Of a DNA stretch of 64,000 bases, positions 24,635 to 33,486 are shown piece after piece. This stretch comes from Tolypothrix sp. NIES-4075 (GTDB taxonomy: Bacteria; Cyanobacteriota; Cyanobacteriia; Cyanobacteriales; Nostocaceae), in contig NZ_BDUC01000004.1 in the NCBI RefSeq assembly GCF_002218085.1, forward strand, positions 124,001-188,000, in the 5' to 3' direction. Under the pieces are notes generated by a model. The model worked only from the letters and a program-made list of their open reading frames with translations. It ran no database searches and was not told the origin of the DNA. Each line of letters opens with the position of its first letter. The stretch's first letter is position 1. The translations under genes and the position numbers were made by a program.

Positions 24635-25306
24635 TTTAAAACAGTGATACATTGTATCTTCCGGGGCAAGACGAATAGCTGTGTTATAATCTGCCATTGC
24701 TTTGAACTTATCGCCGATTTCATAGTAAACTTGACTACGCCAAAGGTAAAATAAGGGATTTTCTGGATGAAGATTAATCGCTTGGGTATAATCTTCAATT
24801 GCTCCGTTTGTGTCTTGTAGATTTTGCCGACGCAAGTTAGCGCGTTGGCTATAGAGGTAAGCATCGTCAGGAAAAACACGAATTGCATTATCGAATATAG
24901 CGATCGCTCTATTCGTATCTCCCTGCCGATTGAATGTATGAGCTTGTTTAACGTATGCAGCAATAATATCTTGATTACCAGATATAGTCGTCGAGGCTAT
25001 AACCGTCTGAGGCTTTTGTTGTTGTGTATCCTCTGCAATTTTTGCCGCAGATTTACCGAGATGAAGTGCTTTACAAATTAAACTAATAGTCGAGCCAAAG
25101 GCTAAGACTGTTCCAGCTACAATCGCAATGGCTGCCAAATCCCCATTACTGTTAATGCTGTTTTGAAAGCCTTTGATATCAATACCCTGAGTAGTTGTCG
25201 GTTGATGAACTTCTGTGGTGGTTAGCAGTGGTGCGTTGTTAAGAATTTTTTTCTTGATCGTTTGCTTACCCCAGGCATTGTATAATCCTTTGATGTCGCT
25301 AATCAT
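24626..25306 (-). CDS. membrane-anchored TPR protein
   Basis: A 226-residue protein with a polar N-terminus, one hydrophobic segment (about 57-80, LAAIAIVAGTVLAFGSTISL) and three tetratricopeptide repeats (about 114-215): AAYVKQAHTFNRQGDTNRAI, then AYLYSQRANLRRQNLQDTNG and LFYLWRSQVYYEIGDKFKAM. TPRs bind partner proteins; the partner is unknown. The ATG has a good site (agagga). The C-terminus ends within a repeat element, which may have replaced the native end. Confidence 0.8.
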   Translation of the reverse strand: MISDIKGLYNAWGKQTIKKKILNNAPLLTTTEVHQPTTTQGIDIKGFQNSINSNGDLAAIAIVAGTVLAFGSTISLICKALHLGKSAAKIAEDTQQQKPQTVIASTTISGNQDIIAAYVKQAHTFNRQGDTNRAIAIFDNAIRVFPDDAYLYSQRANLRRQNLQDTNGAIEDYTQAINLHPENPLFYLWRSQVYYEIGDKFKAMADYNTAIRLAPEDTMYHCFKNG

Positions 25307-25815
25307 TTTGAATCCTCTAATTTTTAAGGGTTTGTTGCAGGCTTAACTGCCTGATATGTTTCAAGTTAGAGAGTCATCGGGAAGAACCAGGGAAGGTCAA
25401 ATACAAATTTAAGGAATGGAGAATCGGGAATGGGGAATCGGTAATGGGGAATCGGTAATGGGGAATCGGTAATGGTGAGAAAGAGCGCTGCGCTCCTGGT
25501 TTCCCTCGTGCCGGCAAGGAGCGAACCCGAAGGGGTAATGGGGATTTGAAGAGGGGAAACGGGTGCATGGGAAAGAATTATTACCAATGCCCGACTTTGC
25601 CCGACTTTGCCCAATGCCCGATTCCCAATTCCCAATGCCCAATTACCCATTGCCAATGCCCAATTTGCAATTGTTTAAGAGATTGTTAACTACCGAGAAT
25701 TTCAAGCAAAAATATGAATATCAGTACAAAAGTTTACATATAAGGAAAGACGAACTTTACTAAAGTGCGCGATCGCGATCAAGGCATCTGGTAGAGAAGG
25801 TATCGCTTATTTTCC
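25307..25815. other. intergenic region dominated by short tandem repeats
   Basis: Positions about 25420-25475 hold GGGGAATCGGTAAT units. A different hairpin-rich block follows (gcgctcctggtttccctcgt, gccggcaaggagcgaaccc). Then come a core gggaaagaattattaccaa and C-rich cccaattcccaatgcccaat units to 25670. Several short frames cross it and none is credible. The last 145 bases are AT-rich and end in a cgcgatcgcgatc HIP1-like site. Confidence 0.8.
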
Positions 25816-26676
25816 TCAAAACCGCAAAATCTCTTCAATCATGCGATTCGCTTGGGAAGCATAACCGCCACCAAATAAATTAAAATGATTGAGAATATGA
25901 TACAGGTTATAAATAGTCTTTCTTTGTTCATAGCCTGCATCTAAAGGAAAGACTTCGTTGTATCCATGATAAAACGCCGCTGGAAATCCGCCAAAAAGTT
26001 CGGTCATGGCAATATCAACTTCGCGATCGCCAAAATAAGTTGCCGGATCGAAAATTACCGGTCCTGACACAGTACACCCAGCATTTCCCCCCCACAAATC
26101 ACCATGCACCAAAGAAGGTTGCGGTTGGTGTGATAGTAACTTAGGTATAGTTGCGAGTAATTTTTCTTGTTGGGGAAAATCGCCACCGCGCCTTTTTGCA
26201 AGTTTAAATTGATACAATAATCGATGTTGAGTATAAAATTCTGCCCAGTCTGCCGTCCAGGTATTAATTTGCGGCGTGGAACCGATGGTATTATTAATTT
26301 TCCAGCCCATACCTTGACTGCTAGTGTAGCAATGCATCGCGGCTAACTTGCGTCCCATCTCTTCCCAACATTTGCTATTACCTTTATCCATTTCTAGCCA
26401 CTCTAAAACGATGTAGCTGAAATTATCTGCTATTCCCCAGCAGATTGGTTTCGGGACGCGAATGCTATTTGATTGCAGCATTTCTTGCAAACCCAAGGCT
26501 TCAGCCTCAAACATGGCTATTTGCGCTGCTTGATTTAGCTTGACAAAATAAGTGCGTTTACCGTTAGAAACAGCATAACCTTGGTTGATGCATCCACCAC
26601 TAAGCGATCGCCTATTCTGGTTCTCAAATTTCTCGCCAGTCACCTGGCTAATATCAGCATCAATTTTAGTCCACAT
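25816..26676 (-). CDS. fructosamine kinase / ketosamine kinase family protein
   Basis: A 286-residue aminoglycoside-phosphotransferase-fold kinase. The family phosphorylates sugar-amine adducts (fructosamine or ribulosamine) on proteins, leading to deglycation. Visible motifs are the N-terminal SGGCINQGYAV glycine loop, the Lys in TYFVKLN, the catalytic loop LVHGDLWGGNAG and the metal motif VIFDPATYFGDREVDIA. Full length and cytoplasmic. The ATG at 26676 is in the usual place. It is separated from the M16 peptidase by a repeat element, and both lie on the minus strand. Confidence 0.92.
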   Translation of the reverse strand: MWTKIDADISQVTGEKFENQNRRSLSGGCINQGYAVSNGKRTYFVKLNQAAQIAMFEAEALGLQEMLQSNSIRVPKPICWGIADNFSYIVLEWLEMDKGNSKCWEEMGRKLAAMHCYTSSQGMGWKINNTIGSTPQINTWTADWAEFYTQHRLLYQFKLAKRRGGDFPQQEKLLATIPKLLSHQPQPSLVHGDLWGGNAGCTVSGPVIFDPATYFGDREVDIAMTELFGGFPAAFYHGYNEVFPLDAGYEQRKTIYNLYHILNHFNLFGGGYASQANRMIEEILRF

Positions 26677-26688
26677 CGTTTGATTTTG

Positions 26689-26818
26689 GAATGGGGAATG
26701 GGGATTTTAAGAGGGGGAAAAGGGGAGGCAGTGCGGTCTTGGGGTCTCCCCAAGTGGAGCATCTGCCGTGAAAGGGAAAGGGGGAAAGAATTATTCCCCA
26801 TGCCCAATGCCCTATGCC
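26689..26818. repeat. composite short-tandem-repeat element between kinase and peptidase genes
   Basis: Ggaatggggaatggggattt units, an intervening unrelated block, a core ggggaaagaattattcccc and C-rich atgcccaatgccctatgccc units that run into the last codon of the peptidase gene. Confidence 0.8.
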
Positions 26819-28093
26819 CTATGCTGGTTTCATGACAACTACACCATAAGCATCTGGTGAAAGATACTTTTGTGAAGCTTGCATTAAATCGCTTGCATTT
26901 TGCGCTTGAATGTGGTTTGGATAATCAAAGGCTGGTTCTAAATCTCCTACCATAGATTGATAGTAACCGTACAAACCAGCGCGATCGCTTGGTGTTTCGT
27001 TACCAAAAATAAACCTGTTAGCGACACGCTTTCGCACGCGCTCAATTTCTGCTTCGGCGATGATTTCAGTTTGTAGCCTGCTAATATGTTGAGCGATCGC
27101 ACTTTCCACGGCTGGCACATTTTCTACAGCACAATGCGCGGAAATATAAAAAGTCCCCTGTAACCGCTGCGTCATATTACTCACAGAAACCGAAGAAACC
27201 AATCCTCTTTCTTCGCGCAAATCTCGCACTAGCCTTGATGTGCGTCCATGTCCCAAAATTCCCGCCAAAACATCCAGCGCGTAAGTTTCCTCAAGCTTAG
27301 TCAACCCCGGAACTCTGAAAACCATTACCAACCGTGCTTGAGTTAGGCTTTCATCCACATATTCTCGGCGGACAATTTCTGTAAATGGTAATTCTTGAGT
27401 AATTCCTAAATGCTGTACAGGTGGGGTTATCGCATCTTTTTTGCTAAATCCTGCGGCAACAATTTCAATTAATTCTTCTACTGGCAAATTACCTACAACC
27501 GCAGCCGTCATTGACTGTGGTTGATACCACATTGCGTGAAAATCGCGCATTTGCTGCGCTTTTAGTTGAGAAATGACTGTTTCTGGTCCCAATACCGAAC
27601 GACGATAAGGTAGTTCATCAAATGCTGTTTCCATCGCTCGTTGAAAGGTGCGCCGGCGAGGATTATCATCACTACGGCGAATTTCTTCTAAAACTACCAA
27701 TCGCTCTCTTTCAAAAGCTTCGTCAGGAATACTAGCATTAGTTACTATATCAATTTGTAGTGGGGCAAGCTCCGCAAAATCTTTGGGAGCAGTTGTCACA
27801 TAATAATGAGTATAATCTTGGCTGGTGGCGGCATTAGTAACAGCACCGCGCTCTTCAATTTGACGTTCAAACTCGCCGCTACTTAGTCGCTCACTGCCTT
27901 TAAAAATCATATGCTCTAAAAAGTGAGCCATACCGTTAATTGCATTTGATTCTACAGCTGAACCGACTTTAACCCACAAGTTGAGGTTAACGGCTTCAAT
28001 CGGCATTTGCTCTGCTACTATTGTCAACCCGTTGGGCAAGATGTGCAGCTTTGGGGCGTTGAGACGAGGAAAATTCAGCAAAGTTGAAGTCAT
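26819..28093 (-). CDS. M16 family zinc metallopeptidase (pitrilysin-like)
   Basis: A 424-residue protein with the inverted zinc motif HFLEH at residues 57-61 and a downstream acidic helix around LVVLEEIRRSDDNP that supplies the third zinc ligand. It therefore looks catalytically competent. The second half is the inactive M16 C-terminal domain (RLVRDLREERGLVSSVSVSN). Two-domain M16 proteins of this size degrade peptides and act in the cytoplasm or periplasm; no signal peptide is seen. The family is often encoded as an active/inactive pair, but no partner gene is adjacent here. Confidence 0.93.
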   Translation of the reverse strand: MTSTLLNFPRLNAPKLHILPNGLTIVAEQMPIEAVNLNLWVKVGSAVESNAINGMAHFLEHMIFKGSERLSSGEFERQIEERGAVTNAATSQDYTHYYVTTAPKDFAELAPLQIDIVTNASIPDEAFERERLVVLEEIRRSDDNPRRRTFQRAMETAFDELPYRRSVLGPETVISQLKAQQMRDFHAMWYQPQSMTAAVVGNLPVEELIEIVAAGFSKKDAITPPVQHLGITQELPFTEIVRREYVDESLTQARLVMVFRVPGLTKLEETYALDVLAGILGHGRTSRLVRDLREERGLVSSVSVSNMTQRLQGTFYISAHCAVENVPAVESAIAQHISRLQTEIIAEAEIERVRKRVANRFIFGNETPSDRAGLYGYYQSMVGDLEPAFDYPNHIQAQNASDLMQASQKYLSPDAYGVVVMKPA

Positions 28094-28154
28094 TGGTAGT
28101 TGTGGGTGAAAAGCTCTGTTACTTCTTTATCTTACCTAGGACTTATATAACCCG

Positions 28155-28328
28155 CGAAGTCAAAAAGAAGGGTATGGGGTTGCAGGTTCGGGTGTAGGGT
28201 AATTGGGGGAACGCAAGTAACCCTAGCGGCTCGCCTTGCAGAGTGTACAAAAATACAATTTCTCTTGCCTCCCCACACCCTACACCCGAACCTGAAACCC
28301 TAGTTTTGGTCAACACTTTTTGACTTCG
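28155..28328. mobile_element. 174-bp palindromic MITE-like element
   Basis: Outer inverted repeats cgaagtcaaaaag (28155-28167) and ctttttgacttcg (28316-28328) are perfect. Inner repeats of 17 bp (28184-28200 aggttcgggtgtagggt, 28277-28293) are also perfect. No gene is present. It lies between the divergent peptidase and glycosyltransferase genes. The rest of this gap (28094-28648) holds the hairpin at 28360 and AT-rich sequence. Confidence 0.75.
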
Positions 28329-28359
28329 ATTTTGCACTTATTAGCTGCACAATTTTTTC

Positions 28360-28383
28360 ATCCTTCTATAGAAGGATTTTTTC
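28360..28383 (+). terminator. terminator-like hairpin with no gene upstream
   Basis: The palindrome atccttctatagaaggat is followed by tttttt. On the plus strand no gene ends before it; the nearest upstream coding sequence is divergent. It could end a small RNA or belong to the neighbouring MITE. Confidence 0.6.
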
Positions 28384-28648
28384 GGAAATAGCTGGTGAGA
28401 GTTGCAATCTGAAGAACGATCGCTTCGCGCCTTATCGACCGTCAAAATACGTAAATCCTGCCATTAGATATAGTTGATTTTTCCGTAGATTCCTGTAGAA
28501 TATAATATATATTTATTAAGAACCTAAGTAATTTCATTTAGAAAAGTTTTTCTTTTCTTTCGCACTTTTTGCCAGATTTTTATCTGTTTTCTGTTTTTGG
28601 CTAACTTCTTAAATTCTTTAACCAACATTTGGAATGTTTGTGAACAAA

Positions 28649-29806
28649 ATGAAGGCTAATCTGCCCTTTGTTTCAGTTATTATTCCTGCTTATAACGCAG
28701 AGGCATTTATTGGTCGGACATTAGAATCTGTCCTCGCACAGACTTACGAAAATATCGAAGTTTTAGTAGTTGATGATGGTTCTAGAGATAGAACTGCGGA
28801 AATTGTGACATCTTTTGCCGAAAAAGACAGTCGTGTAATTTTATTGGAACAGCAAAATGCTGGAGTTGCCGCAGCGCGTAATTTAGCAATAGAAAAGTCT
28901 AAAGGGGAATATATCGCACCCCTGGACGCTGATGATATTTGGTATCCCTCTAAGCTTGACAAACAAGTGCAATGCATATTAGAAGGAGGTTCATCTGTAG
29001 GATTAGTTTATGCCTGGTCGTTATTTATTGACGAAGATGATGTAATTATCGGACAATATACGCCTTATAATTATTTGAACATTCACAGCGTACAGGGAGA
29101 TGTTTACCCAGCTATGCTGTTTACCAATTTTATCGGCAATGCGAGTGCGCCATTGATTCGCCGAAGTTGTTTTGATAAAATTGGTGGTTACAACTGCGAA
29201 CTTAAACGACAAAATGCTCAAGGTTGCGAAGATTGGGATATCTACCTGCGAATTGCAGAATGTTATCAGTTTCGGGTTGTGCCAGAGTTTTTGATTGGTT
29301 ATCGTCAAGTTAGTATCAGTATGTCTAACAGTTGTAAGACAATGGCAAAGTCTTACAATTTGGTGATGAAAGATTTCCAAAAACGACATCGGGAAATTCC
29401 TACTTATATATATGCTTGGTCTGCCAGTGCTTTTTACGTCTACCTCTCATGGAAAAGCAGAGCTTGCGGCGATTATTGGACTACTTTGGGATGGATATAT
29501 AATGCTGTAAAATTGGATTATACTCCGCTTTTGTTAAGACCAATTTATCAATGCATTATTGAATGTATTTTAAAAATCGTCGCTAAACCAATAACGTCTT
29601 TGATTTGGTCAGATCATCACTCTTGGTTGCAGTTCTTAGAAAAATTTAAACTTGTTCGCAAAGTAGCTGTTAATCGCAACATCACAGTTACTGAAATTCA
29701 GGGACAAATGTATAAACCATACCAATATCCCACCAAACCATATGCAAAAGTGATGGGGCAAAGATGGTTGCAAGTTTTACAGATGTGTCGGACGATATAT
29801 GAATAA
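28649..29806 (+). CDS. family 2 glycosyltransferase
   Basis: A GT-A fold enzyme of about 385 residues that moves a sugar from a nucleotide donor, probably in polysaccharide or glycolipid synthesis at the cytoplasmic membrane face. It has VSVIIPAYNAEAFIGRTLES, VLVVDDGSRDRTAEIV, the metal-binding APLDADDIWYP and the acceptor/catalytic CEDWDIYLRIAE. I chose the ATG at 28649 because the paralogue at 33487 begins at the equivalent MKA. No strong ribosome-binding site is visible for either. The copy at 33487 is closely similar along the whole length; crtD and an IS630 element now lie between them. Confidence 0.9.
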   Translation: MKANLPFVSVIIPAYNAEAFIGRTLESVLAQTYENIEVLVVDDGSRDRTAEIVTSFAEKDSRVILLEQQNAGVAAARNLAIEKSKGEYIAPLDADDIWYPSKLDKQVQCILEGGSSVGLVYAWSLFIDEDDVIIGQYTPYNYLNIHSVQGDVYPAMLFTNFIGNASAPLIRRSCFDKIGGYNCELKRQNAQGCEDWDIYLRIAECYQFRVVPEFLIGYRQVSISMSNSCKTMAKSYNLVMKDFQKRHREIPTYIYAWSASAFYVYLSWKSRACGDYWTTLGWIYNAVKLDYTPLLLRPIYQCIIECILKIVAKPITSLIWSDHHSWLQFLEKFKLVRKVAVNRNITVTEIQGQMYKPYQYPTKPYAKVMGQRWLQVLQMCRTIYE

Positions 29807-29878
29807 AATTAGGAAAATTTGCGCCGTCAGTTGATACGCATGGCGCGTGTCAGATGTCAAAAATAAATTGTACATATT

Positions 29879-29907
29879 GTAAAGACGTTCCGGTGGAACG
29901 TCTGTAG
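29879..29907. repeat. REP-like palindrome
   Basis: Gtaaagacgttcc ggt ggaacgtctgtag: the same outer arms as the other copies with a different self-complementary centre (gttccggtggaac). Confidence 0.7.
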
Positions 29908-30017
29908 GATTGTTGCATGACACTGGTTGCGATCGCCTAGTTACTGCAAAATTTCCTACTTTCCTCAAATAATATAAAATTATTAATATAAATATTAAGA
30001 AATATGTAAAAGTATCT

Positions 30018-31511
30018 ATGCCAAGCGATCGCGTCATCGTCATCGGTGCAGGAATCGGTGGACTCACTGCTGGGGCTTTATTAGCTCATAGAGGTTACAG
30101 GGTGTTAATTTTGGATCAAGCGCTGGTACCGGGAGGCTGTGCTTCTACCTTCAAACGCAAAGGATTTACCTTTGATGTAGGAGCAACTCAAGTAGCAGGG
30201 TTAGAACCAGGAGGTATTCACCACCGTATTTTCTCAGAATTAGAAATCTCGCTTCCGGAAGCGACACCTTGCGATCCCGCTTGTGCGGTGTATCTTCCTG
30301 GGGAGAAAACACCGATTAACGTTTGGCGTGATTTAGAAAAATGGCAAGAAGAACGGCAACGGCAGTTTCCTGGTAGTGAACCATTCTGGCAATTAATGGC
30401 AGCTTTATTTAATGCCAGTTGGAAATTTCAAGGACGCGATCCGGTGCTGCCACCACGCAATATTTGGGACTTGTGGCAGTTGACTAAGGCGGTTCGCTCT
30501 GGTACATTAATTACCGTGCCTTACACTTTGTTTACAGTCGGCGATGCTTTACGAGCTTATAAATTAGGAAGCGATCGCCGTTTAAGAACATTTTTGGATT
30601 TGCAATTAAAGCTGTATTCTCAGGTGAATGCAGAAGAGACAGCATTACTTTATGCAGCGACAGCATTAAGTGTATCACAACTACCGCAAGGATTGTTTCA
30701 TCTTCAAGGTAGTATGCAAGTCTTAAGCGATCGCTTAGTTTCAGCTTTAGAAAGAGACGGTGGTAAATTGTTGATGCGCCATACCGTAGAACATATCCAA
30801 GTAAAGCATAACAAAGCTGTCGCTGTCGTCATTAAAAATCAGAAAACTGGCGAAGTCTGGACAGAATCAGCCGACCATATAGTTGCAAATGTCACCGTAC
30901 AGAACTTAGTGCAACTATTAGGTGAAAAAGCTCCTCGCGGGTATAAAAAGCGGACAGAAAAACTACCCCCCGCATCCGGTGCGTTTGTCGTTTATTTGGG
31001 TGTAGACGCAAGTGCGATTCCGACCGGATGTCCGCCTCATCTACAATTTATGTATAATGCCAATGGTGAGATTGGCGAGAATAATTCGCTATTTGTCTCC
31101 GTCAGCCATCCGGGAGATGGTCGCGCACCTGAGGGTAAAGCAACAATTATTGCTTCATCGTTTGTCGATCCATTACCCTGGTGGCAGACTGAAGATTATG
31201 AAGGCTTGAAACAAAAGTATACAGAAGAAGCGATCGCTCATCTTTCGCAATACTTCTACTTAAAACCAGAAACTATTATTCATGTAGAAGCCGCAACACC
31301 ACGCACCTTTGCTAATTATACAGCACGCGATCGTGGTATTGTCGGCGGTATTGGTCAAAGAATATCTACTTTCGGTCCCTTTGGTTTCGCCAATCGGACA
31401 CCAATCAAGGATTTATGGTTAGTAGGAGACTCTACCCATCCTGGGGAAGGTACTGCTGGGGTGAGTTATTCAGCGCTGACTGTAGTTAAGCAAATTGAAG
31501 CTCATACGTAG
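30018..31511 (+). CDS. crtD: C-3',4' desaturase CrtD (carotenoid)
   Basis: A 497-residue FAD-dependent desaturase of the phytoene desaturase family. It introduces the 3',4' double bond during synthesis of myxoxanthophyll-type carotenoid glycosides in cyanobacteria. The N-terminal dinucleotide fold VIVIGAGIGGLTAGALLAHR is intact, followed by PGGCASTFKRKGFTFDVGAT. The C-terminal FAD motif is LWLVGDSTHPGEGTAGVSYS. Length and both ends match the cyanobacterial family, although related isomerase-like homologues (CrtH type) are hard to exclude without a tree. An IS630 element begins 6 bp after the stop. Its position between two glycosyltransferases could reflect carotenoid glycosylation or chance. 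Confidence 0.8.
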   Translation: MPSDRVIVIGAGIGGLTAGALLAHRGYRVLILDQALVPGGCASTFKRKGFTFDVGATQVAGLEPGGIHHRIFSELEISLPEATPCDPACAVYLPGEKTPINVWRDLEKWQEERQRQFPGSEPFWQLMAALFNASWKFQGRDPVLPPRNIWDLWQLTKAVRSGTLITVPYTLFTVGDALRAYKLGSDRRLRTFLDLQLKLYSQVNAEETALLYAATALSVSQLPQGLFHLQGSMQVLSDRLVSALERDGGKLLMRHTVEHIQVKHNKAVAVVIKNQKTGEVWTESADHIVANVTVQNLVQLLGEKAPRGYKKRTEKLPPASGAFVVYLGVDASAIPTGCPPHLQFMYNANGEIGENNSLFVSVSHPGDGRAPEGKATIIASSFVDPLPWWQTEDYEGLKQKYTEEAIAHLSQYFYLKPETIIHVEAATPRTFANYTARDRGIVGGIGQRISTFGPFGFANRTPIKDLWLVGDSTHPGEGTAGVSYSALTVVKQIEAHT

Positions 31512-31516
31512 TAATA

Positions 31517-32650
31517 CCATTTCACTAAAAATATGATACATATAGTTTCAGGTGCGTCACTCACAAAAAACAATGTGTCGGGTTCTTAAATTAGAGATAA
31601 AAGAAACGCAGGTAGAACTACTAGAGTTGTTGAGGCAGCAAAAAACTGGGTTTGGGAAAGAACGAATTCAAGCTTTGTATTTACTCAAAACTCGGCAAGT
31701 AGAAACGGTACAACACTTAGCAGTGGTACTGGGAAGAGGTCGGATAACGGTACAAAGATGGCTCCGGCTTTACAGAGATGGAGGATTAAACCACCTACTC
31801 GAACAAAGAAAGAGTCCGGGACGGACAAAAACCATACCACTTGAGGTGCGATCGCTAATTAAACAAGAATTGTCTGAGCCAGAAGGATTTAAAAGCTACG
31901 AGGAAGTCCAGACCTGGCTTTTAGCGTCTGAAGGAATCAAAGCATCTTACAAGGTTGTGCATGAAGTTGTCCGTTACAAACTAAAAGCGAAATTAAAAGC
32001 ACCGCGCCCACGTAGCATAAAACAACACAAGGGCATAGAGGAAGACTTTAAAAAAAACTTCCGGCATGGCTAAAACTAATAAAAAAGTATTTAATATCAC
32101 CATTAGAGCAATATCGAAAAGTACGTTATTGGTGTGGAGATGAAAGTAGATTTGGTCTACAAACTATAACGGGAAAGTTAATAACGCTTACAGGCGTGAA
32201 ACCAGTTGGATTTACGCAGTGGAAGCGAGATAACTTTTATATCTATGGAGTTGTAGAACCATTAACGGGAGACAACTTTGTCCTTGAATTTTCACATCTA
32301 GATACTGTTTGTTTTGAAATATTTTTAGAAAAATTAGCTGCATTATATCCAGAAGACTTACATATAATCCAAGTAGATAATGGTGCATTTCATTTTAGTA
32401 ATTATTTACAAGTACCGGAGAATATAATTCTCTTGTTTCAGCCTCCACATACACCCGAAGTCAATCCAATTGAGAGGTTATGGAAAGAAATAAAAAAAAC
32501 TTTGAGATGGGAATGTTTTCAAACATTAGATGAGTTGCGAGAGGCTGTGTGGAAACAGTTAGATCAATTGAGTGCTTATCAAGTCAAATCTATCACTGGA
32601 TGGGATTTTATTTTGGAGGCTTTATTTGTATCAGGCTTTTCGTGAAACGG
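31517..32650 (+). mobile_element. IS630 family insertion sequence, apparently complete
   Basis: About 1134 bp bounded by imperfect terminal inverted repeats. The left end reads ccatttcactaaaaatatga; the right end, complemented, reads ccgtttcacgaaaagcctga. It is flanked on both sides by TA (31515-31516 and 32651-32652), the IS630/Tc1 target duplication. It contains one transposase gene with a -1 frameshift. Confidence 0.85.
31573..32645 (+). CDS. IS630 transposase, two frames joined by a -1 shift at A8
   Basis: The first frame (ending at 32073) encodes the DNA-binding region with a winged/homeodomain-like helix (RGRITVQRWLRLYRDGGLNH). The second (open from about 32056 to 32645) encodes the DDE core: GDESRFGLQT, QVDNGAFHFS and NPIERLWKEIKK, so all three acidic residues are kept. 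The frames overlap at tttaaaaaaaactt, an A8 slippery run where a -1 shift gives a continuous KKLPAWLKLIKK protein. Programmed -1 shifting is known for IS630 members, so this may be a functional element rather than a mutant. The first frame could start at a GTG seven codons earlier. Confidence 0.85.
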
Positions 32651-32652
32651 TA

Positions 32653-33486
32653 TAACCACTTCAGTGGTTAAATAAAGCGTAGCCCTAACTACAAATATAT
32701 ATATGTAGTATTTGTAGGTGCATTAAGTAAGTCGGCAAGAAAAATTCAATTGGCTTGAAGAAATATAAATTAGACATCCGTTGGAAAACAATGTAGTATT
32801 TGTAGGGTGCGTTACGCATAACGCACCCTACTAGGCATCTTTTCAAAAATCTTCAAAATTCAAAAAAGAGAAAAAGTCCAAAGTCTAAAAAACCTTGACT
32901 CTTGACTTTTGACCCCTACATACTTTTTTTTATCTTACATACAACTGATTAAGCACTCTGTTGTTTACGCTTGATTACAAGCAATTCCTTAGTAAAGTTT
33001 TGTTGGCATCCATCCATAGACTGACTATTTTAGATTTCATCCTTACACCAGGAATTAATGCGTCATAAAAATTTCTCAAGCTATAGCGGTCAAGAGTTGA
33101 GTAAGCTACATAAAACCTCACAGAGTCCGTTCCTTTCACCCCTCTCCTTAAAAAGGAAAGGTGCGCTCTGTGAGGTCTTGAATGCAATTGCATTGCCATG
33201 CAACCCGCTATAGTAACTGGCTGTCCGTAGAGCAAAACCCATACAAAATCTGTCTTTTGAGTTCACTACTTACGTATATACTTAAAAAAGTATATTAGAT
33301 AACTCAATATTAAGTATTATTAATTCCTGATTGATTATCTAGCTTGTGTAAAAGTAATTGCACTACCGAAATATTTTTGAGGTTACAGAATTTTTTGTTA
33401 CCAGGGGAAAATAAAATATTTATCTAATTTGGGTTGCAAGCTAGGTTGTAAACCCTTCAATCAACATTAGTAATACAGCGAGTAGA
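32653..33486. other. intergenic region with a hairpin repeat and a MITE
   Basis: No gene is supported. It contains a perfect palindrome at 32802-32831 (arms gtagggtgcgttacg and cgtaacgcaccctac up to a small centre), aaaattc/aagtc-type simple sequence at 32845-32910, a MITE at 33081-33213 and an AT-rich leader before the glycosyltransferase at 33487. Confidence 0.75.
33081..33213. mobile_element. 133-bp MITE-like element with IS630-type ends
   Basis: Outer inverted repeats ctatagcgg / ccgctatag (33081-33089, 33205-33213). Inner perfect 11-bp repeats acctcacagag / ctctgtgaggt (33115-33125, 33166-33176) enclose a further ctccttaaaaaggaaag hairpin. The ends resemble the terminal sequence tatagcggttctcag of the IS630 remnant at 61939 and carry a TA, which suggests a non-autonomous relative. 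Confidence 0.7.
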
